A stretch of DNA of 64,000 bases from Macrophomina tecta (taxonomy: Eukaryota > Ascomycota > Dothideomycetes > Botryosphaeriales > Botryosphaeriaceae). The notes beneath the pieces were generated by a model. That model did no database searches, was not told the origin of the DNA, and saw nothing but the letters and a program-made list of their open reading frames with translations. The DNA lies in assembly GCA_024180945.1 (NCBI GenBank), contig JAKSGN010000033.1, positions 1,240,001 through 1,304,000 on the forward strand. Direction: 5' to 3'. A program made the position numbers and the translations under genes. Positions 23,444 to 34,656 of this stretch are shown here, piece after piece. Every line of letters begins with the position of its first letter. Position 1 is the first letter of the stretch.

Positions 23444-24604
23444 TCAGGTTAGTTTCGCAAGCAGCCGATCCTCGACGCCCTCAAGGATCCAATAGTGGTC
23501 CACCACCTCGAGGTTCTCCGCCTCGTTTTGAAACAGCTTGTCCGGGTCCTGATCTGGGCCCATCATGCCCGCAGGATTCATCTGCGCCATCTGCTGCGTC
23601 ACTTGATTTGCAGCTGCGCACGAGCTCATCGTTAGCATTTCCGGTCAACAAAACATCTAGGTGTGTGGTGACGTACAGTTATTGCTGCCCAGAATGAAGT
23701 TGTAGACCGGTTGCAGTCCGAAAAGGGTCAGGAAGTACCACGACAAGCTCGACACCCATTGCACGTCAAGGTCGCGGGTGCCCACACCCGACTGGAGCAT
23801 TGACTTGAACTGAGGCGTCAACGGAAATGGCAATTTCACTACAGCCACGGACTATGTTAGATGCATTGCCCTCTTATACAAGTGTCTGAGAATGCGTCGA
23901 GATATTGCAACAGCAGGGTGCCTTGTGCACGAGACTCAGGATTCTCTACACATGGGCGCAGTTGGGAATCCCCTCTCAGCGGATGTGCAACACCCTACGT
24001 ACGGCGGCCCTGCTGCCACAATATTCGACAAGCAGACAATGTAGGCCACTTACGGATGACGAAACCCGAAAAGAAAGCGTTGATCCAGCCCATAATGAGC
24101 GTCTGTGGGACCATCATGGCCACGTTGCCCTTCATGGCGCCCATCATGCCCTCCATAGCTGCGGGGTCGCTCATTGGATTGGGACGCGGCTTGCCTCTTG
24201 CTTCCGGATCTGCGAGGAAGGCACCATCCTTGAAGGCGGACACAAGGTAGTTTTTGCGATTCTGGAAGGACGAGGGCGACAAGACGTTGGCATTGGAACG
24301 CAGGTTGACGCCGCGCATGAGGGAACGGTGTTCGCGCAGCTTTTCGAGCGTCTGCTTCTTGGGCGTAGTCTGCAGCAGCACCATCGCGTAGTGGCGGAGG
24401 ATGCCCGTCAGAATCTGGAGAATGTCAGGAAAACACGTATGCAAACCAAGGCCGGGCAAAACGCCTACCATAACCACCGTGATTGGCAGCAAGATCCACC
24501 AGCTGCATCGACAGTTAGCACGAGGCCGCGTCCGCGGGAATTCGGAGGCAGACGTACAACAGGGCGGGATCCCTATGGATCGTTTGCACCAGCTGTTGAG
24601 CCAT
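23444..24604 (-). CDS. EMC3: ER membrane protein complex subunit 3 (EMC3)
   Basis: Five exons on the minus strand: 24604-24558, 24502-24469, 24414-24054, 23838-23677 and 23613-23444, giving 257 aa. Splicing joins HRDPAL-FWWILLPITVVM-ILTGILRHYAMVLL, the first membrane segment. ILRHY is the family motif with the conserved Arg (about residue 34) on the cytosolic side of the insertase groove. Two further membrane segments follow: VAMMVPQTLIMGWINAFFSG then FVILKLPFPLT, and VSSLSWYFLTLFGLQPVYNF. Cytosolic SPSSFQNRKNYLVSAFKDGAF is another EMC3 hallmark. Known role: the Oxa1/Get1-superfamily insertase core of the EMC, which inserts tail-anchored and multipass proteins. Intron 3 is 215 nt, much longer than its neighbours. 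It shares a 282-bp promoter with SPC2. Confidence 0.95.
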
Positions 24605-24886
24605 GATGCCGGGGTTTCTGAACGATGATGATGTCTTGTCTGTCGCTCCGCGAAAACGGAGGTCGTCCGTCGATGGAGAAGGCGGCATCTTGAAGTTGAT
24701 CCAGGCGCAGTGCGGCTACCGGCGCTCGGACAGGGATCCGCGGCCGGGAGCTCCATGAGAACACCTTGTGCTTCAACCGCAACTCTGGCCAGACGCGACC
24801 ACCACCAGCAAGACGTGTGCGCACCTCGAGCCTGACACTGGGCTCGCTCACACTCCGATCCAATTCCACCCCTCGAGTTTCGTAAA
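24605..24886. promoter_or_regulatory. Divergent promoter EMC3/SPC2
   Basis: 282 bp between the two start codons. Both genes encode ER membrane biogenesis factors, so shared regulation is plausible. No TATA box is evident. I did not find a convincing unfolded-protein-response element by eye. Confidence 0.6.
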
Positions 24887-25694
24887 ATGTCGGCGCAACA
24901 GAAAATTGCTGTCTACTCCATCCCGGGTATGCTGCTCCCCCGCGGGCAGCTCTATTCCCAGCCACAGACGCTGACGCTCTGAATGCAGATCTCAAAAACA
25001 CGACCGACGATGCGATCCCCAACTATCTCAATTCCCTCAAATTCCGCCAGTCCCACAAGCTCACCGACATACGCCTCGCCCTCGGCTACACAGCAGTGAT
25101 CATCGCCGGCGCTCTTTTCTATTTTGACTACAAGTTCGGCTGGGACGCAAGCAAGCCGTACACCGCACCAGCTGTGGTGGCATACTTCATCCTGAATGGC
25201 GCTTTCATGTACTGGATGTACTTTGTGGAGAAGGGCCTGGTGTACTCGGGCGAGAAAGACGGGCTGAAGGTGCGCATATCTTTCCAGATCATTCGTGCAG
25301 GCGCATCTAGACCACGACGTACTAACACGCGTCCTCCACCCCGCAGCTAGAAATCGCCTCGCGCGTCGAGAAGAACCTTCCGATCTACCACATGACTGTC
25401 CGCTTCACTTCGTCCGACAAGAAGAACTCCAAGAACACGCTATGGCAGGAGATCCACATCAGCGCCCCCTTCACCCGTTGGTTCACCGCCGATGGCTACC
25501 TGGCCACCAAGCCCTTCCAGCAGTTCATCGCATCCGAGATCCCAATCGTCGGCGCAGCGGATCCTGATAACGTGGTCGAGGAGATTGGTCGGGGCACCGG
25601 CTCGACGAACGAGATCCGTGTCGACGGTACGAACGTGCAGGATGTGCTAAACCAGCTGAGAGCCGGTGGGGCTAAGGCGAGACGGAGGGGCTGA
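24887..25694 (+). CDS. SPC2: Signal peptidase complex subunit 2 (SPC2/SPCS2)
   Basis: Three exons: 24887-24926, 24989-25269 and 25347-25694, giving 222 aa. The start MSAQQKIAVYSIP is joined to DLKNTTDDAIPNYLNSLKF. Two adjacent membrane segments follow, IRLALGYTAVIIAGALFYFD and VVAYFILNGAFMYWMYFVEK, forming the membrane hairpin typical of Spc25/Spc2. Both ends face the cytosol. The C-terminal cytosolic domain contains IYHMTVRFTSSD and WQEIHISAPFTRWFTADGYL, family hallmarks. The tail ends in a basic AKARRRG. Known role: accessory subunit of the ER signal peptidase that links it to the Sec61 translocon and tunes substrate choice. Introns are 62 and 77 nt with standard ends. Confidence 0.95.
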
Positions 25695-26031
25695 AAAGCT
25701 GATGGACGTGTGGCGTTACGAGTTTGTGGAGACCTGAGGCATGGATTAGTTGCATTTCTTTTTCTCTAATCTTTCGGCGCGATACGGGTCGGTCTTGCTG
25801 CGTGCGTTAACGTCATCCAAGATTATCACAGATAAAAAAAGCGTGGAATGACGATGTGTGAAACATTGAGGGGTTCTATTGCTACCCAAAAGGTGGTATC
25901 TACATACAAACAATGCTGGCTTACAGCTTAAAACAAGATATCCGGGAAAATGTGCTTGCGCCAAATGACCGTGCGCCTATGCTTGTATTGCAAATACACC
26001 TCTTCAAGTTGACCATCATCGCGTCCATGCG
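25695..26031. other. Convergent 3' region after SPC2
   Basis: 337 bp between two converging stop codons. It is AT-rich, has no coding signal, and should hold both polyadenylation regions. Confidence 0.5.
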
Positions 26032-27231
26032 TCACTCATCAAGTTCCATCATACTGAGCATCTCCAACTCCGTTCTGACAATACGTTTGAACTCGTCTTG
26101 TTGAATACCGGTCGATCGAGCCAGTCTGTACAAACTCTTGATATCGGTGCTGATGTGCTGCTTGACAGCAATTTCTGCTTGAGAGTGAACTTCGGCAGCT
26201 TGTTCCATCCTCTCGATCGAGCCTGAAAGCGAAGAAGCGGCCGAGTCTGGGCGAGGGTGGTTGATCTCACTGGTTGATATCTGCTCAAAGGGCGAATCTT
26301 GCCCGTTCGACTGCGGAGGCGGCATTGACGAGTCGTAGCCTCCGGGACCGAGATTCGTAGACTCCAAAGGCTCGACCTGCGGCTGCCGGCCGCTCGATAC
26401 CAAGACATTGCCGTTGAGGGTCGATTCGATAGGTTCGTCAGCCTCCTCCTCGGGATCGTGTGCATCCAAAGCGGGCTGCACCTCCATGGCGTAGCGCGCA
26501 AAGTATTCGAGCTCCGACGCCGACGGCACCTGAACGTTTGAACCGGGAGCGGGCGAGCGTTTTGCGGGGGTCCTGGCCGGAGTCCTCCCCGGAGTCCTGT
26601 CGTAAGAGTTCCAGTAATCGTCGTCGTCGTCCTCGTGCTCTTCGTGGTTGCCATGTTGTTGCTGGTGAGGGGTGCTCCGTCCGTTCGGACTCAGCGTGTC
26701 TTGGCGAAGCGCGTCTCGGATGTAAGCAACCTTGGAGCCTTCGTTGGCCTCGTCAATGCTCTCAAACCATTCCGTGCCATCTTCAATATCCTCGAGTGCA
26801 CGCAGGTCGCTGAGGCGCCAGCCAGGACCACCGCTCGCCTCGTCCGTCATGCACCATAGATAGACGGGTAGAAGCTTGAACTCTTCTAGCTCCAACCGGG
26901 CCTCCAGCGTCTCCTCGTCCCTCCGCCTATACCGGATATTCTTTATATCCTCGAACTCGATCTCACCGGAGGAGGGATGCGGTTCAATTTCAAGGTCCTC
27001 GACGATCTTGGGGAGCTTGCTGGCGCGCTCTTTGTCCCACGATAAGAGAGGTAGCCATGACTCGTTCGGGCCGTTTGTGATGGAGAGGAGCTGGACGCGC
27101 TGGCGCAGGATCGGGGAGAGGAGAGGGAGCAGAGCTGGCGGGGGGCGAGGCGACGCGAACGCTGTAGGAAGGCAAGCGAGAAGTGGAGGAAGGAGAGTCC
27201 GCGGCTCCGGAGGGGGGATGAACTGGACCAT
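26032..27231 (-). CDS. Uncharacterised fungal protein, 399 aa
   Basis: A single-exon frame of 399 aa on the minus strand. The first 170 residues look like a folded domain: proline/leucine-rich start, then LLSWDKERASKLPKIVEDLE, FEDIKNIRYRRRDEETLEAR and PVYLWCMTDEASGGPGWRLS. The centre is disordered and acidic (a run of Asp near residue 200) with a TPGRTPARTPAKRSP block that has several TP sites, possible CDK or MAPK targets. The last 65 residues are predicted helical (IERMEQAAEVHSQAEIAVKQ to the C-terminus). I recognise the overall style of a Pezizomycotina-specific protein but cannot name a family or function. It has no signal peptide or membrane segment. Codon use matches its neighbours, so it is very probably a real gene. 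Confidence 0.8.
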   Translation of the reverse strand: MVQFIPPPEPRTLLPPLLACLPTAFASPRPPPALLPLLSPILRQRVQLLSITNGPNESWLPLLSWDKERASKLPKIVEDLEIEPHPSSGEIEFEDIKNIRYRRRDEETLEARLELEEFKLLPVYLWCMTDEASGGPGWRLSDLRALEDIEDGTEWFESIDEANEGSKVAYIRDALRQDTLSPNGRSTPHQQQHGNHEEHEDDDDDYWNSYDRTPGRTPARTPAKRSPAPGSNVQVPSASELEYFARYAMEVQPALDAHDPEEEADEPIESTLNGNVLVSSGRQPQVEPLESTNLGPGGYDSSMPPPQSNGQDSPFEQISTSEINHPRPDSAASSLSGSIERMEQAAEVHSQAEIAVKQHISTDIKSLYRLARSTGIQQDEFKRIVRTELEMLSMMELDE

Positions 27232-29622
27232 TTTCGTGGACGGTAGGAGTGCGATTTGCGTCGTCGAAGGCCGTACGGCGGCGTAGGAGGGTTAACAGAG
27301 AATCCAGAGACCTGAGGGACTAGGAGCTGCTGTGGGCTGTCCTCGTGAAACTCGGTCTAGAGTCACATGCAGATCGACGAGCGTACAGGTCTGCAAATGG
27401 TGAGACCAGGACGGAGAATTGAGGCGCGAAGGAGGAATTGAGAGGGGACGGACAAAATAAAAGCGATGAGCCAACGCTCGAGCCGTTAGCCTACGGGCAG
27501 TAGTTGCAGGTGTTTGCTAGCATCTCGACCCCTCTGGATCCCTTCGTCCGCGCTGGAACAAGCGATGTAGCGGGACCGATGATGACGCTTGCCGCCGATT
27601 TGCCGGTCGAGGCCGCGAACATCCCTGCCCCGCCCAGTAACGAAGTGCCGCGCCAGGGTCTGTCTTGCAGAGATGGACACCGACCGATCGAACGCAGCGA
27701 GATACGGTGGGAAGAGCCTCTTCATCGTCGTCTCTATTGCGATGGGATGTCTTGCACAAAGCGGTTTGCGGAGGCCGCATGACACGACGAGGCCAAGCAC
27801 TGTGCCTGTGACGGGGTACGGAGCATTATGACCCGTTTTTGGCGATTGGCAGCAACTGGCGCGTATCTCAGGCGGCCTCTCGCTCGTGGAGCTCCCCCTG
27901 CATTGCTCCACTGTCGCGCATGCACGTACCTCCTCCGCACGAGCGAGCACGCGCTGCTCCAACATGACTCTGCAAAACAGCTTCTATCAATAGGCAGTCG
28001 GGACAGATGGCCAACAAGAGAAAGATGCTGGCGACGATCATATGCATTCAATTAAACCTTTGCGTCTCTGTGCTCAACAAAAAGATGTGCGGACAATTGC
28101 GGGCCGTGTCATTCACGCGCGAGAAGCGGGCCGCATCTCGCATTCGAGATAGGAATGGCTCCGTCGGCGGAGAGGAGGCAGCCTCGTTTGTGCCTCAGGC
28201 ACAATTCGGTACAGCAACCGTAGCCCTCGGTGAAATCGGAGTAGGACACCATTATTTCCGATGGCTTGGCGTCCTAACTAGTGTTGTCGTAAAGGACAGC
28301 AACCGAAATAACCCAGGCTACTCCCGTAGGGGATGAGCATTTGCTCGGCTGGGCGAGGCCTTGTCCTCATGTCAGTTTCGCAACTGGCGAATGCCATGAT
28401 CCTTGACACTGCAACCGCGCAGGCTATTGCGCCGGCAGCTGCACGCGGCGCTTATGATCTTGAGCCTCTCACCGGGACCTCAATCGGCGTGCGCAACTCT
28501 TCGGGCCGGATTCTCCAACTGCTCGCGTGTGGTTGCCTGGCGCCGCTATACGCTGGCTGGCGGCCGGCCGTGTCTCTGGCGGATGCAGTCATGAGGACAG
28601 CGGGGCTAGACTCGAGGCATTGCACTGCCCAAGCCGGCACCCCAGAGGCAATCCTCGCGTCAGCGGTGCGGTGCGGTGGGAACGGCGCTCCTCCATTGAA
28701 CCGTTGGCGATGATCAAACCGGCTGCGATTGCAGTTGCGGCTGCCAGCTCCACCGGCGGGCGGCGGTTCGAGAGCCTCATCAGGCAGTGCACCAGGGAAT
28801 AGGGCGCATCTCGCAGCGCTAGGCGTGGCTTTGAACTTAGAAGGGGTTTCAAGATGCAGAAAAACCGGCTCAGCCACCGCACAGCACCGCTGCTTGGCTG
28901 CGACTATGGTGCCTGCAAAGTCTGCCTCGGACGCCAACCGGCGCAGGTCGTGCTTGTACGGACGCGGAGAGAGCTTTGCGCGGATGCTTGTTGATGGGAG
29001 CAGCAGGCCTGACGGATCGCCGGGCAGTGGACAGGCTCCCGTGGCGCCAAGCTTGGCACGCTCCCCTCCGAGTTTCCTCGCCGCCGCTTCTGCCTCGCGT
29101 CAGCCTTGCCTGCCCGCTGCGCCCGTGCTGTGACACTCGTCTGGTCTGCTCGCTGCGGATGGGCAACTGAGCTCGCTGCTTGTGTCACTGTGAAGGCATG
29201 CCGCCCGCTGGCGCCCGCCGCTTCAGCTTTCTTGAAAAGCAGCCGCCATCCTTGCTCAGGGCGCCTGTGCCTGGCTGCTTTGCCGTGGTTTCCTGCTGCG
29301 GCTGAGCTGCTGCTTCCATCCTGCCATCCATCCTTCTGCGTACTCGCCAATCGCCTGTCTTGCGACAAGCCGCTTCTTGTCCTTTTGAACGCTCGCTCGC
29401 CTACTTCCTCGCGCCGCCTCTCTCCCGCGCCCACGTCCCAGCACAGTCCGCGCTCTGTTCTCCCCAGACCACCCGCTGTCCGTCACTGCTTGGCCGCCTC
29501 TCCCGTTGGAACCGCCCCGCTGCCGCGCCCACTACTAGCGCAGATCGTCGCGCGCACTGTCGACCGGATACCTGGATGCTCCCGCGCGCTTCTGCTGCCA
29601 GCGGCTAGATGCTAAATCTGCA
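27232..29622. other. Long divergent intergenic region, 2.4 kb
   Basis: The largest gap in the window, between the orphan gene (minus) and the 1288-aa zinc-finger gene (plus). The right part from about 29040 is pyrimidine-rich (repeated CCGCC, CTGCT and TCTC-type words), which suggests a long transcribed leader. I found no coding frame with protein-like composition, no TATA box near the start and no repeats. A long 5' UTR with introns is possible. Confidence 0.4.
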
Positions 29623-32600
29623 ATGTCTCTGGTGGGCCCAGTGATCCCCGTCCTCTCTGACAAGAATGAACACACCCACGCCGACATCATGAACGACTTC
29701 TTCGCCGCCTCTTCTTCCGACGAGGCACATCGCAACCCCTCCCATCGTCGCAGTCACTCCCGCAGCCGGAGTGCTCACAGTCACGCCTCGCATCATTCGT
29801 CGGCAGCTGAGGACATGACTGCCCATCTGTCTACCATGGGCCTGCAGCCCCCCAATTTCCCGCAAACCAAGTACTCAGCGCCGAACAATATTTACCAAGA
29901 TACGCAAGCCGCACAGCCATCATACGGTTCCGCTGGAAACAACTTGTCGCCCTCCATCTCGTCCTACCATGAGCACACCACGCCGGAGACGTTTCTCTCG
30001 GATCACGGTTACACCGACATTAGCCAGTATACCACTCCTGGCTTCGAGGACGACCTGCTCGATGCCCAGATGAACATGAGTTTCCTCACTGTAGATGCCG
30101 TGAACAGCTTCAACACCACGTTTGCCAACAGCTCCATAGTATCTCACACCTCCTCCGGGCCAAGCAGTGTTAATGCCTCAAACAACAATCTTCTAGCTCC
30201 TGATTTCCCGACAGCTTACAGCGCATCAACGCATCTAATCTCCCCGAGCCTGACCACCCACTCGAGCCCGGGCTCCAGCACCGAGTGCTTGGCGAATCCC
30301 TCCCTTGTCTCGGCGCCGGCGCAAAACACTGGCACAGCACAGAAGTCTTTGACCCCAGACGTGGGAGAACAATCGCACGGCATGTCCACTCCACAGCAAC
30401 AGCGAAGCCCGGCCCTAACAGCAAGCCCAGGTGACAACTATCTTGACATTACTGAGGACCGCCCAGCCGCAACTTTCACCAGTCCAGTCGTACGGGTGGA
30501 GAACTTCAGTAGAGATGATTCGCCAGCTCGCTCGAATGTGAATCAGAGCCTTGGAGCCAAACGGTCCGGCAACCATCTTTCACCCCACGATCTGGACGAT
30601 TCGGACGAAGACGAATCTGGCCAGCCATTCGTACAGGAGTTCCCAATTCGGACGGTCCCAGTCGCTGCGCCTGTGCGTGGCGAAGATGGTTCGTGGGTAC
30701 GCAGTAGCAGCTCCGGCCACGCTGGAATCAGTCCAGAGGAGCGGAAAGACATGAAAAACGTCTATATCCCGACGCTCAAAGAGCAGGAAGACCAACGTCT
30801 CATGGAAGAAAAAAACCAGGATGTGGCTGATTGGCTTACCAAAAGTGAGGTCGGGAGTGAAGTCGGCGAGCCCAACGGTCGATCTCGCCGCAAGAAGCAA
30901 TCAACAGGTCGTCGACGAGCACGCAGTACCAACGACATCATGTCTCGCCGACAAGAGGGTCTGGGCGTCCAATTTCCTGCTTTCAATATCCCGGGCCCTG
31001 GATTGCCCATTAACGTCGAATCGGACGAGGATGATCTCGAGCTCTCTGACGAGGAAGACGAAACTAGCAGCCCGGGGTCACCGCCCGCTCAGATCCAAGT
31101 CGAGAACGTTCACGAAGAGGGCTCCTACTTCCCTCAAATGCCATCCCAAGCAGACGACCAAAACCTACCTCCACATGTCCGCCCCTGGCGTGATCCTCCG
31201 CGCACCATGGGACCTTCCGAAGTCAAATACCAACCGGATACCTCCAACGCCGCCATGGTGAAATATCATCAGCGCGCCAGGGATCTGGAGACCGCCTCGC
31301 TTGCAGCAACGTTAGGTTCGGCTCGCCGCAGAAGCGAATCAGAACTTGGAAGTATCTTGCATGCTTCTGGCGTCTCCAAACAGATAGGGCCAAGCGCTGA
31401 TGCGGATAAGCCCAAAGCAAGGACTAGGGTCAGGAAAGGCAGTCTTTTGGACAACTTGAAGCGGCACCCTACGAATCTGCTCAAGCGTAAAGGCAGTCAT
31501 CCAAGTCACCCCTCGCAACAGCTGATCTCGTCACCTTCTCCGCCCACCTTACCGCTCGAAACTAAAATCAACGAAGCACCCAAACGTACAGGCAGTTGGG
31601 GTCGATCGAAATCGCCTAAGCCGGACAGTAGCCCTACCGCACTTTTCAAAGATCACAGCAGCTTGGCACCGTTCACTTACGCGAAGAACGCCATTCGACG
31701 AAGTCGTAGCAGAAGCGATATTGGCAGCAAAACCCCAGGTCTATCCGAGCTCATGCGAACGCATGGTGGGCCACCAACATTGTCCTTGGTAACACCTGCT
31801 AACGACGCCGATGCCACCAATCCACCTTCCCACGGAGCTGATGCAAGTGGGGATGAGGATGATGCGGACGGCGATGAGATGGGTGAGGTCACCATGGACC
31901 TCAAAGTCCGATCTGACCCGATCATTCCCACTGTTGAAGGGTTCCGTTCCCACGCTCGCCTTCTCAATCCTCGACTCGACGAGTACATGGTTGAAAGGAT
32001 AGCACAGGAGCAGAACCGGCGCTACAAAAAGCTTCTTGATTTGAAGGTCAAGCACCTCAAAGCCATTAAAGAAAAGAACTGTGGATCAAAGGGCTACTGC
32101 ACTGCTCTAGGAGGCCATTCCAAAATTCTTCCGCCCAAGAATCCTGTCAAGGATGGAGAGGCGCCTTTTGCTGGGTTTCAAATTGTCATTTCCTCTGAAG
32201 ATGAGATCGACCCGTCTGAGGAAGGAACGATCATACCAAAGCCGCTCCCCGCCGGTTTCCCTATTCCCCCAGTCAAACGCATGCCTGCAGAGTTTGAATG
32301 CCCGCTCTGCTTCAAGGTCAAGAAATTCTTAAAACCGTCGGACTGGACTAAGCACGTCTACGAAGACCTTCAGCCGTTTACTTGCACCTTCCCCAATTGC
32401 GGTGAGCCGATGTCTTTCAAGAGAAAGGCAGACTGGGTCAGGCACGAGAACGAACGGCATCGGCAGCTGGAAAACTGGTTCTGCAACAGACAAGGCTGTG
32501 GCCATACCTGCTTCCGCAAGGACAACTTCGTACAGCATCTTGTGCGCGAGCACAAGGTACCAGAACCGAAGGCAAGGACTGGACGCACAGCAAACAGTGC

Positions 32601-33489
32601 AAACAAGGCGCGGATCGACTTGACAGCTTGGCACAGAGGTGAGGATGTTTTCGGGGGATCGGGCGATATTTCGGACAAGGTCTGGGCGTTAGTGGAGGCA
32701 TGCCGAAGGGACACGACGAAGCAACCAAAGCACGAACCATGCCGGTTCTGCGGCAACATTTGTCCTAGCTGGAAGAAGCTCACCGTTCACCTTGCGAAGC
32801 ACCTAGAACAGATCAGCCTGCCAATACTGCCGCTGGTTGAGAACAAGCCACTGAATGCGGATAGCGTTATCAGCCCTGTCGAGAAGCCGCAGGCAAACCG
32901 AGGACGAGCTACTTCTTCGGCAACGCCAAGCAACAGTTCGAGATACACGCGGAATCTCAGCGTCAACTCCAGCTACTCGAGCTACAACCAGGAGGCGCCA
33001 CCTTCGGGTCCATCGACGGTCATGCACACGTACCCACCTCCGCAGCTCTCGAATTACCGGGGGCAGGCTCAGCATCCGCAGCAGCAGACTCAGGCAGCAG
33101 CATATAGCAGTGACGTTGCACCGGGCTTCGCCGTACGGTCGTACCCGGGGTCGGCTGCGTCGAGCGGCATGCAGGGGCACAATCAGCTGGATCCGAACCA
33201 GTATGCTGGCAGTGGCTATCCTCCGGCAATCACGCCCGTCACCGATTTTGCTCAGTCTGGGCAGGTGTTCCACTCTCCCGTCGAGGCTGGACCATTCAGC
33301 ACTAACCTGCCGGCAAACCTCTATGCGTACAACGGCCCAATGGGGGCGGACTATACTGGTGGGCTGCCAATGACGGGTAACATGCAGGATGAGCAGATGA
33401 ACAGCGGCGGGCAATTCCAGGCCGGGGAATACCAACAAATGGGGCTGCCCTATCGAAGGCAACCGCCAAGCTATCCTTACCAGGGCTGA
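29623..33489 (+). CDS. Large C2H2 zinc-finger regulator, 1288 aa
   Basis: A single-exon frame of 1288 aa starting at 29623. An in-frame second Met lies at 29689. The N-terminal 400 residues are Ser/Asn/Gln-rich. The middle is charged and disordered with basic SR/RR patches (RSRRKKQSTGRRRARS near residue 420). Residues about 890-1065 carry the zinc-binding region: FECPLCFKVKKFLKPSDWTK; FTCTFPNCGEPMSFKRKADW with RHENERH; WFCNRQGCGHTCFRKDNFVQ with HLVREH; and CRFCGNICPSWKKLTVHLAK then HLEQI. The C-terminus is rich in Gln, Pro, Tyr and Gly, a composition common in activation domains. It is probably a nuclear transcription regulator of filamentous ascomycetes. It shares its finger module with the genes at 20.2 and 34.7 kb. 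No ortholog name can be given. Confidence 0.9.
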   Translation: MSLVGPVIPVLSDKNEHTHADIMNDFFAASSSDEAHRNPSHRRSHSRSRSAHSHASHHSSAAEDMTAHLSTMGLQPPNFPQTKYSAPNNIYQDTQAAQPSYGSAGNNLSPSISSYHEHTTPETFLSDHGYTDISQYTTPGFEDDLLDAQMNMSFLTVDAVNSFNTTFANSSIVSHTSSGPSSVNASNNNLLAPDFPTAYSASTHLISPSLTTHSSPGSSTECLANPSLVSAPAQNTGTAQKSLTPDVGEQSHGMSTPQQQRSPALTASPGDNYLDITEDRPAATFTSPVVRVENFSRDDSPARSNVNQSLGAKRSGNHLSPHDLDDSDEDESGQPFVQEFPIRTVPVAAPVRGEDGSWVRSSSSGHAGISPEERKDMKNVYIPTLKEQEDQRLMEEKNQDVADWLTKSEVGSEVGEPNGRSRRKKQSTGRRRARSTNDIMSRRQEGLGVQFPAFNIPGPGLPINVESDEDDLELSDEEDETSSPGSPPAQIQVENVHEEGSYFPQMPSQADDQNLPPHVRPWRDPPRTMGPSEVKYQPDTSNAAMVKYHQRARDLETASLAATLGSARRRSESELGSILHASGVSKQIGPSADADKPKARTRVRKGSLLDNLKRHPTNLLKRKGSHPSHPSQQLISSPSPPTLPLETKINEAPKRTGSWGRSKSPKPDSSPTALFKDHSSLAPFTYAKNAIRRSRSRSDIGSKTPGLSELMRTHGGPPTLSLVTPANDADATNPPSHGADASGDEDDADGDEMGEVTMDLKVRSDPIIPTVEGFRSHARLLNPRLDEYMVERIAQEQNRRYKKLLDLKVKHLKAIKEKNCGSKGYCTALGGHSKILPPKNPVKDGEAPFAGFQIVISSEDEIDPSEEGTIIPKPLPAGFPIPPVKRMPAEFECPLCFKVKKFLKPSDWTKHVYEDLQPFTCTFPNCGEPMSFKRKADWVRHENERHRQLENWFCNRQGCGHTCFRKDNFVQHLVREHKVPEPKARTGRTANSANKARIDLTAWHRGEDVFGGSGDISDKVWALVEACRRDTTKQPKHEPCRFCGNICPSWKKLTVHLAKHLEQISLPILPLVENKPLNADSVISPVEKPQANRGRATSSATPSNSSRYTRNLSVNSSYSSYNQEAPPSGPSTVMHTYPPPQLSNYRGQAQHPQQQTQAAAYSSDVAPGFAVRSYPGSAASSGMQGHNQLDPNQYAGSGYPPAITPVTDFAQSGQVFHSPVEAGPFSTNLPANLYAYNGPMGADYTGGLPMTGNMQDEQMNSGGQFQAGEYQQMGLPYRRQPPSYPYQG

Positions 33490-34656
33490 TGAGGATTTTT
33501 CATTTGTTTTTGCGGCGTTCTGGACTTCTTACTCAGGGATGAGGGCGGTCTGGGGAATGGTTGGGTTGGCTGGCTTCTAGATATCCCCAGGGCTCACGAC
33601 ATCGGAACATGTAGGTCTTCTTTCTAACGGCCGTGGTTTGCAGCAAAGAGGGAGAGTGTGTTTGTAGAAAGAAAGAAACAGGCATTTCTCTGGTCTTGGG
33701 ATGTGCACTGCGAGCTGGCCGGTTAGCATTCGCGAGGCTGAGGCGCGGAGGGCGAAGAGGCGGCCGGATTGGGTAGGCCAGCCGCGGCGTGGTCGACTCG
33801 AGGATCTTCGGCCCCCATGCAGCACACGGCCCCCACGGGCGCTAGCAGGCGTTTGGCCCCCAGGTAAGACAAGTGCGGCTGCTCGATCGAAGTTTCGCTG
33901 CAGGTACGCTGGGGCCGCGAATCTGGCGCTCATCAGAAGGCGGCTTTTGAGGAGCAGCAGCACGGCGGCATCTGGGCCTGGGGCAGCAGCGAGGAACTCG
34001 CGCAGGGCGGGCCGGGGCAGCATATGACGCAGCGACACGCCAGGTAGCGAGCACAGCACCGCCCCTCAGCCCTCGCCCTCGCCCTCGCGCTGCATGGCTT
34101 CCGAGTGGGCACAGACTGGCAGGCAGCAGGCAGCAAGGCTGCCTCTGGCTGCCTGCGCGCCGCCGCCCGCCGCCCGTCGCCCGTCACCCGTCACTCTAGC
34201 GCCATCAGCCCGCATGCATGTGTGTGTGTGTCTCCGTCCCGCCTGAGATCTGCTTCTGCGCTTTTCTTTTTCTGCTGCCGCTGCAGCTGCACTACCCATC
34301 TCGCTCCGCCGTCGCACCTCACAGCCCACGCCCACTCGCTCTGCTGTCACACCAGCCCGCCCCAGATCTCTGCCTCTACCCGCCCGTCAGCTTGCGAGCA
34401 GGCGGTGAAGGCGGCGAAGAGTACTAATGCAACAACGCCGTCCCAAGCGCCTCACCTACCCTCCCCGCACAAACCACGGCCCGTCGTGCGAGGCTGATTC
34501 CCACCGCCCTCGCTCCTCTTTCATGGCGTTTGCCCCTGCGAGCTCTGCTGTCCGCAGCCCCGCTGCTGCCGGCGTCTGCTAAAACTGTTAGTCCTGGCTA
34601 AGCTTCACGTCCAAGTGACGTCGTTAGACAACCACTACCGAGATCACCACCTGCTG
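33490..34656. other. Intergenic region between two zinc-finger genes
   Basis: About 1.17 kb between tandem plus-strand genes. The left part should be the 3' UTR of the first gene. The right part (34200-34600) is C-rich and pyrimidine-rich and probably holds the promoter and leader of the next. No coding signal is convincing. Confidence 0.4.
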
